Source: Astropecten irregularis
Lineage: Eukaryota > Echinodermata > Asteroidea > Paxillosida > Astropectinidae
NCBI GenBank assembly: GCA_963971285.1
Contig: OZ020258.1
Coordinates: forward strand, 13,226,614-13,290,613
Direction: 5' to 3'
Length of the DNA: 64,000 nucleotides
Shown: positions 12,015 to 22,400 of the stretch, one piece after another
Layout: each line of letters begins with the position of its first letter
Position numbering within the stretch: position 1 is the first letter of the stretch
The notes under the pieces: generated by a model
What the model saw: only the letters and a program-made list of their open reading frames with translations
The model's database searches: none
Told to the model about the DNA's origin: nothing
Position numbers and translations under genes: made by a program

Positions 12015-15000
12015 GTATGAGAGTTTGAAGTTAATTTCTGTTTTAGTTTTATTTGGGTTGTTGTTTGGGACTCTTCAGAAAACATAGATTTAGGATCGGA
12101 TTCGTGTGTACACTATCGTGCCGCGTGTGTATTGCATGGGAAGCTGCGGCCTACCACATGAGGGCGCACTTCCTCGAGGCTGTAAATGTAATGGAAATTG
12201 TCTTGGTTCTTTCAATCTTTGGTTTGGTTTCCTCCTAGCTGCAGTAACTGTAGCCCTACATTACTCCTTGTTTACAATTCTGACGTTGTCCTTTTATATA
12301 CTGGCTAATTAATAATTTGAAAAACACAAAAACATGAATTCCCACCCCTTAAATGACTCAGAGTACATGCAACTTTTCCTCGGATCAGCTGATTTTCTCT
12401 TTTTTCTCTTCAATTTTATGCCATTGAAAATAGAAAAACACTGTACAAAGTCTTGCAAAGATTGGAATTTCCTTCGTTATTTGTTCAATCTGAGTTGCAT
12501 GCCTGATGACTGTTAATCGGCGATCTGTGGCATAATGACTCATGGTGTCGAATAAAATTTAATTATCATTTTTGCTCAATTTTGAGCAGAATTTTCCGTA
12601 CGTACAAAACAGTCATGAAAACCGTGACTTTGCCCATGGGGTTTTGTGAAATAATAAAGAAATACATTAGAATTATCTCTACGAGTCTAGCCTAAATTCG
12701 AGTTACGTACGTAGTTCCTGGAGACAACGGAGCGCATGGGAACCAGTCTACTCAGTACATTATGCAACAACTGTTGCATGAAAAAAGCAGAACGAGTATT
12801 CAAGTGAATGCACTCCTTCGATTCACTTTTTTCATGCAACAGTCGTTGTATAATGACCCATACAAATTACAAATACATGAAGCTTTGCCTGCGTCCATCA
12901 AATGTTTTCAAGCTTCCTGTAGTCTGTACATCATTTATGAATCAATGCCTGGAATTGTTATTGTTTTTTGCAGTCACACTACAAGGAGCCAGGGAAAGGG
13001 GCTGCTGAAGAGTCTACAGCTCACCGGATCCGCATCACTCTTACAAGCCGTAACGTCAAGAACCTTGAAAAAGGTACTCAGGATTTGTAACTTTGCACCA
13101 AAATGTTCTTATCTCAAGTGTTATGTTGTCTTTGTTTGTTCACCTCGACCCTGTTTAATGTAACTTAGGGGTTTTACGAAACCACGGAGGTTCAGGCTCA
13201 GACTCCATTTCACAAATCCATTCTGAAATAACAGGTATCAAAATAGTGGCTTTTGACTGCAGTTTGGAAGTAGATTTTTTATCTGGTTTGAAAATGAAAA
13301 CAGAGTTATCTTCAATGAAAAACCACAACCTATCAGCATATTGATGATGGAGCCAGAGCCTGAGCCTTCGTTTCGTAAACCCCCTAGCAAACCAGAGCAG
13401 TAAAAATGTAACGTGTAAGTTGTTGCTCTTGGCAATCGACACTAGTCTCCTGCATTTAGATTGTCGTCAGACCACTGGACCTGTTCCTCAGAAACTAGCC
13501 TTCTGTGTGGCATCACTTAACTACTCAGTGCAACAAACTCTATCCTTGTGTTCTGTGCTGGGTCTTTTTAAGTAGGATAGGTACTTGGAACAGATGTTGG
13601 TATGTATTGATTCACTGTACAGTACAACAAAGTCTACCCACTGCATTTTGTCGCATTAAGTTGCATTTGGTAGGGTTCTTGAAGATTACTCACTTTAGGG
13701 TGAGGGTTAAAGGCACAGGGCTCGAAATATCCACTAGACTGTGGACCGAGTCTAGTGATTTCAGAGTTGGTCTAGTAAAGTGTGTTCTGCACTAGTCCGG
13801 CTGTCTAGTGATTTTGTTTTCCTTGCACAAATAAAATGGTGTCTAAATTGATGATTTTTGACACAATATTGCATACAATTACAGTTTTCCTGTGTACATG
13901 AATGCCACAGGTCTTTTCTAGTGAAAAAGGGCACTGGAAAGCAGGTCTAGTAAAATGCTTCAGTTACTAGACCTGCTGTCCAGTGCCCTTTTTCACGAAA
14001 TTCGAGCCCTGAGGCAGCGTACAGGATTTGCAAGGCCTCCAAAAAAAATTGAGGTTGAGACAGAAAATGGACTCAACAGTTCGTAAACAGTGCAAACAGT
14101 CACCATGGGAAATCTTGGTTCATCAGATGCTAGGTTTTTCAAGGAAATCAAGATGTTCTTTTAAAAGGTTCTTTCGTCCGAACGATTTAGTAGCTTTTCG
14201 AAAGGTGGTGTAACCGTGAAGGATTCGGAGGGGGGCAAAATTACTTCGGCCGTATTTCAGCTATAAAGATGAACAAAGCATACATGAAAAAATTTCTCTG
14301 AGGAAGTTTAAGACCTTCACTTCTGTTTAAGTACCAAATTCACCCAAAAAGCACATCTTTGCAAATCCTATACGCTCCCTTTAAAGTGACTGTAAAAATG
14401 ACACACCTGGTAGCTGGCTTGGAACACATTTTTCTATTGGGAGGGACACTTTTTAAATGAAGTTTAAAAGCAGTGTTGATAAACACCCAAGCTTATTTGT
14501 AATTCTTCATTCTTAATTTGTGTTGAATTTCAGTGAATTTCATTTCTTGAAGATAACTCCTTTAGGGTTAGGGTTAAAGTGACTGAAAGGTTACATACAT
14601 AAAGCTGGCTTTAGGGATGAGATTTCTCGGATTGAAATCTTATTTCAGATTTTTTTGTTAATTGGTTGTCAGATTTATTTCCTCACAGGCTTTTTGTCAA
14701 AAATATAGGAGATTTTCAGAGTTCAGACTTTTTATGCTCCCTGTTAGCTGTTTTCAGACATTTTTATCATTCGTCAATCTCATCCCTGTGGCTTGGAACA
14801 ACTTTTTAAAATGAGATGTGTGAAAAAAACACCTAAGCTTATTGGTAATTGTTTATTCTTCATTTGTGTCGTATTTCAGTGTGTGCCGATTTGAAACGGG
14901 GCGCCCAGGACAAGAACTTGGACGTCAAGGGACCAGTGCGCATGCCCACCAAGACCCTGCGAATCACCACCCGCAAGACACCCTGCGGTGAGGGCTCCAA

Positions 15001-15641
15001 GACCTGGGACCGTTACCAGATGCGCATCCACAAGCGGCTGATCGATCTCCAGAGTCCGTCTGAGATCGTCAAGCAGATTGTATCCTTAAACAAACCTATG
15101 GAGCCCAGGCACGCAACTTTTTCCTTGGATCAGCTGATTTCCTCTTTTTTTCACTTCAATCTTTGTAAAGTGAAAAACACTGTACAAGATATGGTAAAGA
15201 TTGGATTTTCCTCGTTTTTTGTTAAGTCCAAGTTGCATGCCTGCGAGCTTATTTTAATAGCGCTGAATTTGCACAGTTAGAAGAGTACCGGTACTCTGGC
15301 GGTTGCAGGTTTGAAACCAGCTCCAGTCGATTTTTCTTTGGCCACCTCTCAATGGTTTAAAATAAATAAATATGAACAAAGACAATTTACTATTAGGGAC
15401 ACAACCAACATAGGGCTGGGTAGCTCAGTTGGTAAGAGCGCCCGTACGGTATTCTTGGGGTAGGGAGTTCGAAACCTGCTCTAGTGAATTTTTCCTCATT
15501 CACCTCTTGATGACGCACGCCATGTATAATTCACCATCTATTTTGAAATGAATTGTGTACTTTCCTTGACCAGTTTGCTTACAGACATCCATCAGCATCG
15601 AGCCTGGTGTAGAGGTTGAGGTGACCATTGCTGACGCATAA
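12012..15641 (+). CDS. RPS20: RPS20, ribosomal protein S20 (uS10), complete gene span
   Basis: The coding sequence is join(12012..12014, 12974..13073, 14880..15079, 15585..15641), giving 119 aa, the same length as human RPS20. The start is [20 protein letters not shown] and the end is [13 protein letters not shown]. Conserved blocks include [31 protein letters not shown] and [11 protein letters not shown]-like residues near exon 3's end. uS10 sits in the head of the 40S subunit. As in many ribosomal protein genes, exon 1 ends immediately after the ATG. All junctions are GT-AG with matching phases (0, 1, 0). The introns carry several MITEs and SINEs. The gene lies head to head with TM9SF4 and tail to tail with HMBOX1. 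Identification is certain at the protein level. Confidence 0.97.
12359..12504. repeat. Small MITE in RPS20 intron 1 (copy A)
   Basis: The ends are ATGCAACTTTTCC and AGTTGCATGCCTG, inverted. The body (GGATCAGCTGATT..., AACACTGTACAA) is shared with 15106-15243 in intron 3 of the same gene. Confidence 0.75.
12761..12853. repeat. Hairpin MITE in RPS20 intron 1
   Basis: TTATGCAACAACTGTTGCAT faces ATGCAACAGTCGTTGTATAA, giving a stem of over 25 pairs with a short loop. Its length is about 93 bp. Confidence 0.75.
12974..13073 (+). CDS. RPS20: RPS20 coding exon 2
   Basis: It encodes residues 2-34 plus one base. The acceptor is TTTTTTGCAG and the donor AAAG|GTACTC. It ends RNVKNLEK and continues with VCADL in exon 3, as in other animals. 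Confidence 0.95.
13168..13384. repeat. GAAACnnnGGCTCAGGCTC palindromic repeat, copy in RPS20 intron 2
   Basis: The left TTACGAAACCACGGAGG faces right CCTTCGTTTCGTAAAC. The shared core (GGTATCAAAATAG..GGCTTTTG, GAAAACAGAGTT) recurs at 16763, 36873, 37389 and 40392. Confidence 0.8.
13716..14011. mobile_element. hAT-like MITE with CAGGGCTCGAAAT ends
   Basis: CAGGGCTCGAAAT and ATTTCGAGCCCTG form perfect 13-bp inverted ends. AGGCA lies on both flanks. An internal foldback pairs GTGAAAAAGGGCACTGGA with TCCAGTGCCCTTTTTCAC. CAGGG ends suggest hAT, but the visible duplication is only 5 bp. Confidence 0.7.
14880..15079 (+). CDS. RPS20: RPS20 coding exon 3
   Basis: This is the core of the protein, from [18 protein letters not shown] to SEIVKQI. 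The acceptor is TATTTCAG and the donor ATT|GTATCC in phase 0. It has higher GC than the introns and is nearly identical to vertebrate S20. Confidence 0.97.
15106..15243. repeat. Small MITE in RPS20 intron 3 (copy B)
   Basis: The ends are CAGGCACGCAACTT and AAGTTGCATGCCTG, inverted. It is the second copy of the element at 12359-12504 and starts about 25 bases after the exon 3 donor. Confidence 0.75.
15290..15515 (+). repeat. Two adjacent tRNA-derived SINE copies in RPS20 intron 3
   Basis: The second copy (about 15374-15515) has an A box (TAGCTCAGTTGGTAAGAGCG) and a B box-like GAGTTCGAAACC, followed by the family tail. The first (about 15290-15352) retains only the B-box half. Confidence 0.8.
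15585..15641 (+). CDS. RPS20: RPS20 terminal coding exon
   Basis: It encodes [18 protein letters not shown] followed by TAA. The acceptor is TTGCTTACAG. The last residues match animal S20 exactly or nearly so. Confidence 0.96.
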   Translation, partial: TSISIEPGVEVEVTIADA

Positions 15642-15743
15642 GAAAAGGGTTCAACCTCGTCCTCAGTCCGTGATGTTTCAGTGCTTCAGTTTGTTGCTAA
15701 CATCATACATGGGTGACATGAGCTTTCACTAAAAAAAAAATCC

Positions 15744-15749
15744 AATAAA
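15744..15749 (+). terminator. RPS20: RPS20 polyadenylation signal
   Basis: A canonical AATAAA lies about 100 bases after the stop codon, just after an A-run, which is a fitting distance for the short 3' UTR of a ribosomal protein gene. Confidence 0.75.
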
Positions 15750-15905
15750 GTCACATGTCAATGTGAACTGAAAAGGACAACTTTGTTTTAGTCTTGTTTA
15801 CTTTGCATCAAAATTGACTCGTCCATTCACATTATGCATGTTGTACAGTATATACACACAATAGGCTACATACTGTATATGGTACCTATTAAAATAAAAT
15901 GTATG

Positions 15906-16206
15906 GCCCAGGCGCGATTCTAGGGGGGGGAGGGGGGCTGTAGCCACCCAAAATTTTGTCTAGCCCCCCCAAAAAAATGCAAGTGAAAAAAAAAATTCTT
16001 GAAAATACTGGATTTTTTCAGTTATTAAGCGCCAATGACATAAAAAAAAACGCGTTTTGTGGGCTATTATGTTCATGTTTTCGACCCCTAATAAGACATA
16101 GCAGAAGCGAGTGTTAGAAGAACCCAAAATATTGGGTCTTCTAGCCGCCCAAAAAATAATGGCTCTTCTAGCCCCCCCAACATTTTTACTCTAGAACCGC
16201 GCCTGG
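15906..16206. repeat. MITE with CCAGGCGCGRTTCTAG ends
   Basis: The left CCAGGCGCGATTCTAG and right CTAGAACCGCGCCTGG are inverted. Subterminal poly-C/poly-G tracts (TAGCCCCCCCAA) repeat inside. A partial copy lies at about 17258-17330. Confidence 0.75.
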
Positions 16207-16207
16207 T

Positions 16208-16733
16208 AAGGCCGTGTCCAAACAGATGTCTAGAGCTATGGTCTAGGTCTACAGCTACACCTAGGGAAGCACTTTAGCTTTTGGAATTCGGACGCAGCTT
16301 CGGCTACGTATTGCACCCTCAACTGATATTTAAGTTTATTTTTCTGACGTCATCGAATTATCGTCTGCTTGTTTGTTACGCGTCCTGCATTGAGCAAATG
16401 TTTGTTTACAACGGCCGATCGACTTCATCAGGATGGTTAATGATATGATGAACTCTTTCCAAGGACAGTAATTGTGACAGTAAAACCAGAACTGAACAAA
16501 AAACTCACATTTGTGAGTTTCCGTTGACCCCGAACAATTCAGCATGATCGCTCGCCATTTTGTTTGCGCGGATCAAGACAACACTTCTTACGGCTAGGTT
16601 TTGATGACGTTGTAGCCGTAGCTCTAGCTGTAGACAGCATTTCGGACAGCATTTCGGACAGCGCTTCAAAATGGCCGCCGTAGACAATAGCCATAGACCT
16701 AGCTCTAGACAACCATTTCGGACACGGCCTAAG
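16208..16733. repeat. Palindromic element with AGGCCGTGTCC ends
   Basis: The left AAGGCCGTGTCC and right GGACACGGCCT are inverted, with CTAGAGCTATGGTCTAGG / TAGACCTAGCTCTAG subterminal. The interior repeats GACAGCATTTCG. Related sequence appears at about 20010-20140. Confidence 0.65.
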
Positions 16734-16762
16734 TTAAGATAGCTTCTGGTTCCAGAGACTAT

Positions 16763-17575
16763 GGTCCTTTTCGAAACAGAGGCTCAGGCTCTGGCTTCAT
16801 TTCGTGTATCCATTCTAAAATAACGGGTATGAAAATAGAGGCTTTTGGCTGAGGCTCAGAAGTAGATTCTCTAGTTTGAAAAGGAAAACAGAGTTTCAAT
16901 GAAAAACCACAATCTATGGGCCTGTTTGTTTAACGCACAAGATTCCAGATTTGCGGATCCATGTCCTATGCAGGGTACGGTAAAATGGGACTTGGATCAG
17001 TAGGATCCGTGATCTTGTGCGTAAAAGGTTTACTATAATCCAAATTAGTATAGGGGTGAAAGAGCTTTAAAATTATTGCTTAATGCATAATTAATAACTA
17101 TATAAATTTATATGTTTATGTAAGTGCTTAATTTTAACTAAAAAGTTACAAAATCAGTACATGTATGCCCCGCCCCCTAAAAAAGCCCTCCTGGGAACCG
17201 ATCCACGCAACAATAGAGTGTGACGTCACATACAGAACTAGTATAGGCTCACACCACCAGGCATGGTTCTAGAGCCAACATTTTTGGGGGGCTAGAAGAG
17301 CCATTATTTTGTTGGGGGGTTAGTGTTCTGCATGTGACGTAAGCAAGGTTTTCGTCGCGAAAAGTGGGGTGCTAAATCATGGGTCTAAAATACCGCCCAT
17401 TTCTATATACAATATTTTTTAGCACAAACAATGATAGCCAGGTTGAGTTTTATAACAATACAGTTGTATTTAACTTAATATGTGTTTTGATTACAGTAAA
17501 CCTTTAAACAAACATGCCCTATATTTCCAGCATACGGATGTCATAGCTGGAGCCTGAGCCTTTGTTTCGTAAACT
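16763..17575. repeat. GAAACnnnGGCTCAGGCTC repeat interrupted by another element
   Basis: The halves 16763-16918 and about 17518-17575 match the intact copies. The intervening roughly 600 bp carries ends GGGCCTGTTTGTTTAA and TTTAAACAAACATGCCC, a nested insertion. Confidence 0.7.
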
Positions 17576-17917
17576 GTCATGTATTGGATCAACAACACAG
17601 GAAGCAATGTCTTTTGAACTCCCCTAATAAAGTGCTTAACACAAATTTTGGTCGGTGCAAAGATTTTTTCAGCAAAATAGGGGCAGCACTGCAAACAGAT
17701 CCTCATGTGATGCATATGTTAACTATCCGCAGTCTCTCAAATACATTGAAATAAAGACCACACTTCAAAAATATACAGCAATGTCAGTGTAATATAAAAT
17801 ATGTGCCACCACATAGTAGCACCAGTTTATTCAACAATTTCACACCAATTTCAATATTGATGTTCTTTGGTTTTTTGAATGAAGGACTTTCTATATTGGC
17901 TTTTTGCACTCTCAATG

Positions 17918-18058
17918 GGAAAATTTTGGAGAACCCGTTTAAGTCAACAGCGCACGCACGCGTAAAACAACGCGCACATGCTCACAATTGCGCAAGCATG
18001 GTTTGCATGTGTGCTGTTGACTCAAGACCGGTTCTCCAAAAGTCTCCCATTGAAGGTG
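17918..18058. repeat. Palindromic MITE, GGAGAACC family, copy 1
   Basis: TCAATGGGAAAATTTTGGAGAACC faces GGTTCTCCAAAAGTCTCCCATTG. Copy 2 is at 24264-24382. The core contains GTCAACAGCGCAC / GTGCTGTTGACT. Confidence 0.8.
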
Positions 18059-18098
18059 CCACATGTACTTGATAGGGTACATTGGCACGTGTCCTACC

Positions 18099-18210
18099 TG
18101 GGGTTGATTTCACCAAACTTGTATCGTAACTTACTATCAATTGTAGCCATGCGTAGTGTGTAGGATATGACGGGTTATCCTTCGTTACTCGAGTTATGAT
18201 CGTAGGGCAC
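18099..18210. repeat. GGGGTYGATTTCAC palindromic element, truncated copy
   Basis: It shares CGTAACTTACTATCAATTGTAG and GGGTTATCCTTCGTTACTCG with the intact copies near 50.6, 52.5 and 59.0 kb. The right end is missing. Confidence 0.7.
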
Positions 18211-18557
18211 GGACGTCATATAAAAAAAATTTGGACTCGCAATACTCCTCCAAGACCACATATGTCACTGAAACCACAAGTATCCATCTTAGAGGGCTGA
18301 ATACAAAGGTAATACAAAGACGTGCTCACTATTGTTCATTAAATCCATGGCAAAAATAGTTACCAAATACCACATTGTATCTGGCACGGTAAGATGAACG
18401 CTGGTTGATCCAAAAGCGTTGCAAGTCCAAATTGCGTAGGACATTGTGAAATAAACCCTTGGGCCCCAGATGTATAATGTACATCACTATAGAATGTGTA
18501 GAAACGCAAATGATTAACAGGTTTGTGCGTTTCTTGCTGCCTGCTCAACAGATGTCA

Positions 18558-18680
18558 ATAAGGGCCCGTTTGTTTAACGCACGGGATCCCAGATCTGGGG
18601 ATCCACGTCCTATGCAGGGTATGCAAAAATGGGATCTAGATCCGCAGGATTCGTGATCTTGTGCATTAAACAAACAGGTT
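18558..18680. repeat. GGGCCCGTTTGTTTAACGCAC palindromic MITE
   Basis: The left GGGCCCGTTTGTTTAACGCA faces TGCATTAAACAAACAGG. The same family as the insertion at about 16919-17518; both share GGATCCAYGTCCTATGCAGGGT. Confidence 0.75.
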
Positions 18681-18814
18681 TTTTAGTCATTATTTTACAG
18701 ACCATTAATGATATGCTTATGTTGACAAATTTGAGGCATAACATTGGTGAGATGATGGAGATTGCACAGATACAATATACATACTGGAATTTGTATCCTT
18801 GGCTTAAGTTATAG

Positions 18815-18903
18815 CCCATGGCTGGATTCGAACCCAGAATCTGTAGATTTATTACAAGATCTCGAGTGCGACACACCAGACCACTAGGCCACAGCACCTA
18901 ACA
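18815..18903 (-). repeat. tRNA-like SINE head (second family)
   Basis: On the minus strand GTGGCCTAGTGGTCTGGTG (A-box region) is followed by CTGGGTTCGAATCCAGCC (B box), with an extended middle as in class II tRNAs. It resembles 58345-58446. Treated as SINE, not a tRNA gene, because of mismatched stems and a repeated body elsewhere. Confidence 0.6.
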
Positions 18904-19091
18904 TATCATAAACAGCAAACACGTGTGCACAGTTCATAGACTCTCAAATCCAATCACAAACTTAAACTATTCGCAGTTGGAACACCCAACCTTCTCAGTA
19001 AAAGACTACAAAAAACAAGAAAATCCAATCTCGTCATTTCCCGAAAATGGGAAAAAAAAAAAAAAAAAATCCCCACTCCCCTCCTGGGTTA

Positions 19092-19435
19092 CTATGGTTT
19101 TTTGGTCATGATATCACTCTCTTGGACTGCCTCGATAAGTGTATAAATGGTATTGACTGCGCTGTAGGCTTTCCCATCGCTGGGTCGTCTCTGAACCTTC
19201 TCGTCTATCTCCTGGTCCCCTCCAGCGTGTCCCTGGTCACCATCTTGCCCATCATTGTCCATGTGCAGTTCCACCACCTGCACCTCTTGTCCGAGGCTGT
19301 CGTCCGGGTGGTGAGGGTCACTGCCGTCGTCCTGGTGCACCTCGATGACCTGGAGGTCCTGGGGGCTTGTAGAGGCATAGTGGGTGTGGTCATTCTGGGC
19401 TTGGTGGTTTGCGTTCACACTGTTCATATCAGTCC
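19092..19435 (-). CDS. HMBOX1: HMBOX1 terminal coding exon (acidic tail)
   Basis: It encodes 113 residues and a TAG stop. The tail is rich in Asp, His, Gln and Ser (for example STSPQDLQVIEVHQDDGSD) and ends ESDIMTKKP. The acceptor is TGTCCTTACCCAG. The vertebrate tail is also acidic but diverges in sequence; the VNTIYTLIEAV stretch may correspond to human VNHTILALARQ. Confidence 0.85.
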
Positions 19436-22400
19436 CTGGGTAAGGACAAGACAAATGGCTTTCGTTCAAAAAATATCCAAGACAAAATTTGACTAATTTC
19501 ATTGGGGAAGGGGTGAGAGTCCGTAAGACAATTATAATAACGTGCCCCTTTATATAGGAATAAATTATTCCTATATAAAGGGGCACGTTGAGCTTTGGAG
19601 GGGGGGAGTGTTGACCATTTTTGGGAGCACCCAGGCCGAAACGTTGGCAACAAGGGCAATGGGGTGAAATGGAAGTTATATTTTGTCATTTCATCATGAT
19701 ATTTTATCCTAGAACTTTTCATTTTTTGTTTCTGCCCCAACAAGTATGACCCCGTAAGTATACAAGGCCTAAGAGAATTCTTGTGCAATTTCCCTGTTAA
19801 AAAAATAATAGCGCTCCGCACTAATGACGTCACAAAAAAGATTTGGCTAGCGAGCGCATGTACAAGGTCCCCGGATGTCAGACAAACTTTGACACACACA
19901 CGTAGTGTACACCATACATGCACACATTTGCATGGTTGCAATGTTTGTCTGCGATCCGGTGTGCTATTTTTAGTGCAAGTGTGGAGTGCTATTGGCCAAA
20001 TCTAAATTCAATGGATATGGCTATAGCTATTGAGAGCCATTTGTAGACTTAAGCTTTTTAATATTTTTCACTGCGGACAGATGCACTGACCAAGCCATAG
20101 CTCTACCTTTAGCCAGAGCTACAGCCATAGGCCTTACTCATGGCGCATCCATTTTCTCACCTTTCTTGCATACCCTTCAGAAAAGATTACACCAATTCTA
20201 AAAAGAAAACGAGTACCAGACTATTTTGAATCCAAGCCTGAATTTGGTAGCACCATTTCGAATACAGGATGGATGCACTGTGAATTAAGGCCATTAACAT
20301 GGGTCTAGCTTTTATGTACCTAGTCTCTGGCTGAGGCGTTTCCGTCGATTGGAATCTTTCCGTCTGTTTGCAAACCAGTTGTATACCTTGGAGGAAGTCA
20401 CCCACTTGTTGTCTGGTACCGACTCTCCTTGAGAAAGAAAACAGGGACATTAATTTCAAGATCATTCCGAGCAAACGTGGTAATAGGGCTCAGCGCTCGA
20501 GCTATTTATAGAATAGTTACCTGGTTGTTCGGACAAATTTTACGTTTATGTGTAAGTTAATTGGGCAACGTGCGACTTGTTCGTCCTAACATCTGAATGT
20601 GACGTCAGGAGCGCAGAGCCCTATTGGACAGACTAATGACAATTCATACGCAAAATGCTTCGCAAGTTAGGAGGAAAAAGTAATGGACCTTTCCCATGAA
20701 ATATGTTAATTAGATACACGCACGCGCAAATGCATCACTGGTTGGCAAGCTCCATGCCCTCTGCGTTGTATCTGGCACGTACATGCCTAATGTAGCTGCA
20801 ACTTTCTTGCCAACCAGTAGTGCATTTGCGCATGCGCAAATCTAATTAGCATATTTTATGGGAAAGGTCCATTAGTGTAAGTACAGTATAGAGTGCTTGG
20901 AGTTAGGATGGCATTTAAGTGTATATTTACTTGCACGTTCTTGTCCTCTTGCCATTTATGCTCGGATCGAAACGCGTCTGGCCCTCCTAACTCCAAGCAT
21001 TTTATATATTTCAGGTCATTATTTTAGTCGAAAAGCAGTTTCCAGGAGTTTATTTCTTGTATAATTTATAGAGCATTAGAAGATAACAGAACATACCCGA
21101 GTGTTGGTATTCACTATTACAGGCCTCCGTAATCTTCTCTCGTTCAAAGTCATTAGGATAAGGATTCTTGTTATAGTAGCTCTCCAAGACGCGCACATGG
21201 GAGTCTTTCCAAGTGAACCGCTCTCTGCGTTTGAATGTCGGCAAGAAGTTCTCCCCGTTGGGACTGGGATAGGTGTGACACAGTTCAATGGACCGATTTG
21301 GGAGTGGTCCATTGTCAAGGTGATCAAATTCTGGTTGAGAATCTGCATGAGAGACCGGTATAAAAAGAAAAGACCCACATTAGTGAATGAATAGTGACCT
21401 GCTTTACATGTATCAATCAATGACATTACATCAGTTGATGGTAATCATTTCTTAAAGGTAGCATCATACTTTGGTAAGAAACCAAAACAGAAATGTTCAC
21501 AGATTTACGTATAACTTACATGGTATGAAGATGGTGGTGGTAGATGGTGTATTTATCCTGAAATTAGTAAAAATTTAGTAAAACAACGACCGAATATCTT
21601 CGGTCGTTGAAAAAGAGAAAAGACTTAAGAAACACTGTGGCTGTTTTTCACTGTTTTCTCAAAAAGTGGGCACCGTATGGGACTGACATTTTCACATAAT
21701 TATGACTGTTACTGTATCTGTCTTGATATATTTGCCCATGAATCTGTATTTCTTTGATAAAAACCAAAGTTCTTAATTATGTTTTATAACAAAATTGAGT
21801 TAGGAGTTTCGCTATTTTCTCGTGACTCAGATGTCTGATTGAGCTCAAATTTTCGCAGGTTTATCATTTCAAATACATGCTGGATCAGACAAAGTGTGAG
21901 TGCTGCTCTTTGACCTTAACCAATCATTTATTATACCTTTAATAATTGTATAAATCATATGAATGCAATCAATACATGTATAAATGTGATTAGACTTGCC
22001 TGAGTCTTCCATCTTTTTCTTCTTGCCGAGATACCATCGGTAGAGCAGTTCCTGAGTGGACCGCTTCATCATGAAACCATGGATGAGGAAAGATGAGATG
22101 TAGCTCTGACTGATTCCTGTTGCCAAGGAGATCTGGTTCTGGGATAGTCTGTATTTGTTCAGGAACATGCGGATCTCCGATTTCACGGCCATTGGTCCAC
22201 GTCTGTAAAATTTAACAAAATTCACATTTTTTTAAAAGTGATCTGGAAATTTTGAATAGGCCCTATGGAGGCTATTTCTATCAATTCTTATCCACACAAG
22301 GTCCAACGATTGAAGAGAAGCCACTTTATATGCTGACCTAACTTGACCTAGGGGACATGCCTACTACATTGAGGACAAGCGTAAGGGTTAGAGATTTCAT

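Noticed and set aside
12495-12555. Box C/D snoRNA in RPS20 intron 1 (CTGATGAC near 12502; vertebrate RPS20 hosts a snoRNA)
   Set aside because: No CTGA D box at a suitable distance and no convincing terminal stem; part of the match falls in a MITE end.
19092-19496. Plus-strand ORF (149 codons from 19047)
   Set aside because: It is the antisense shadow of the last HMBOX1 exon.
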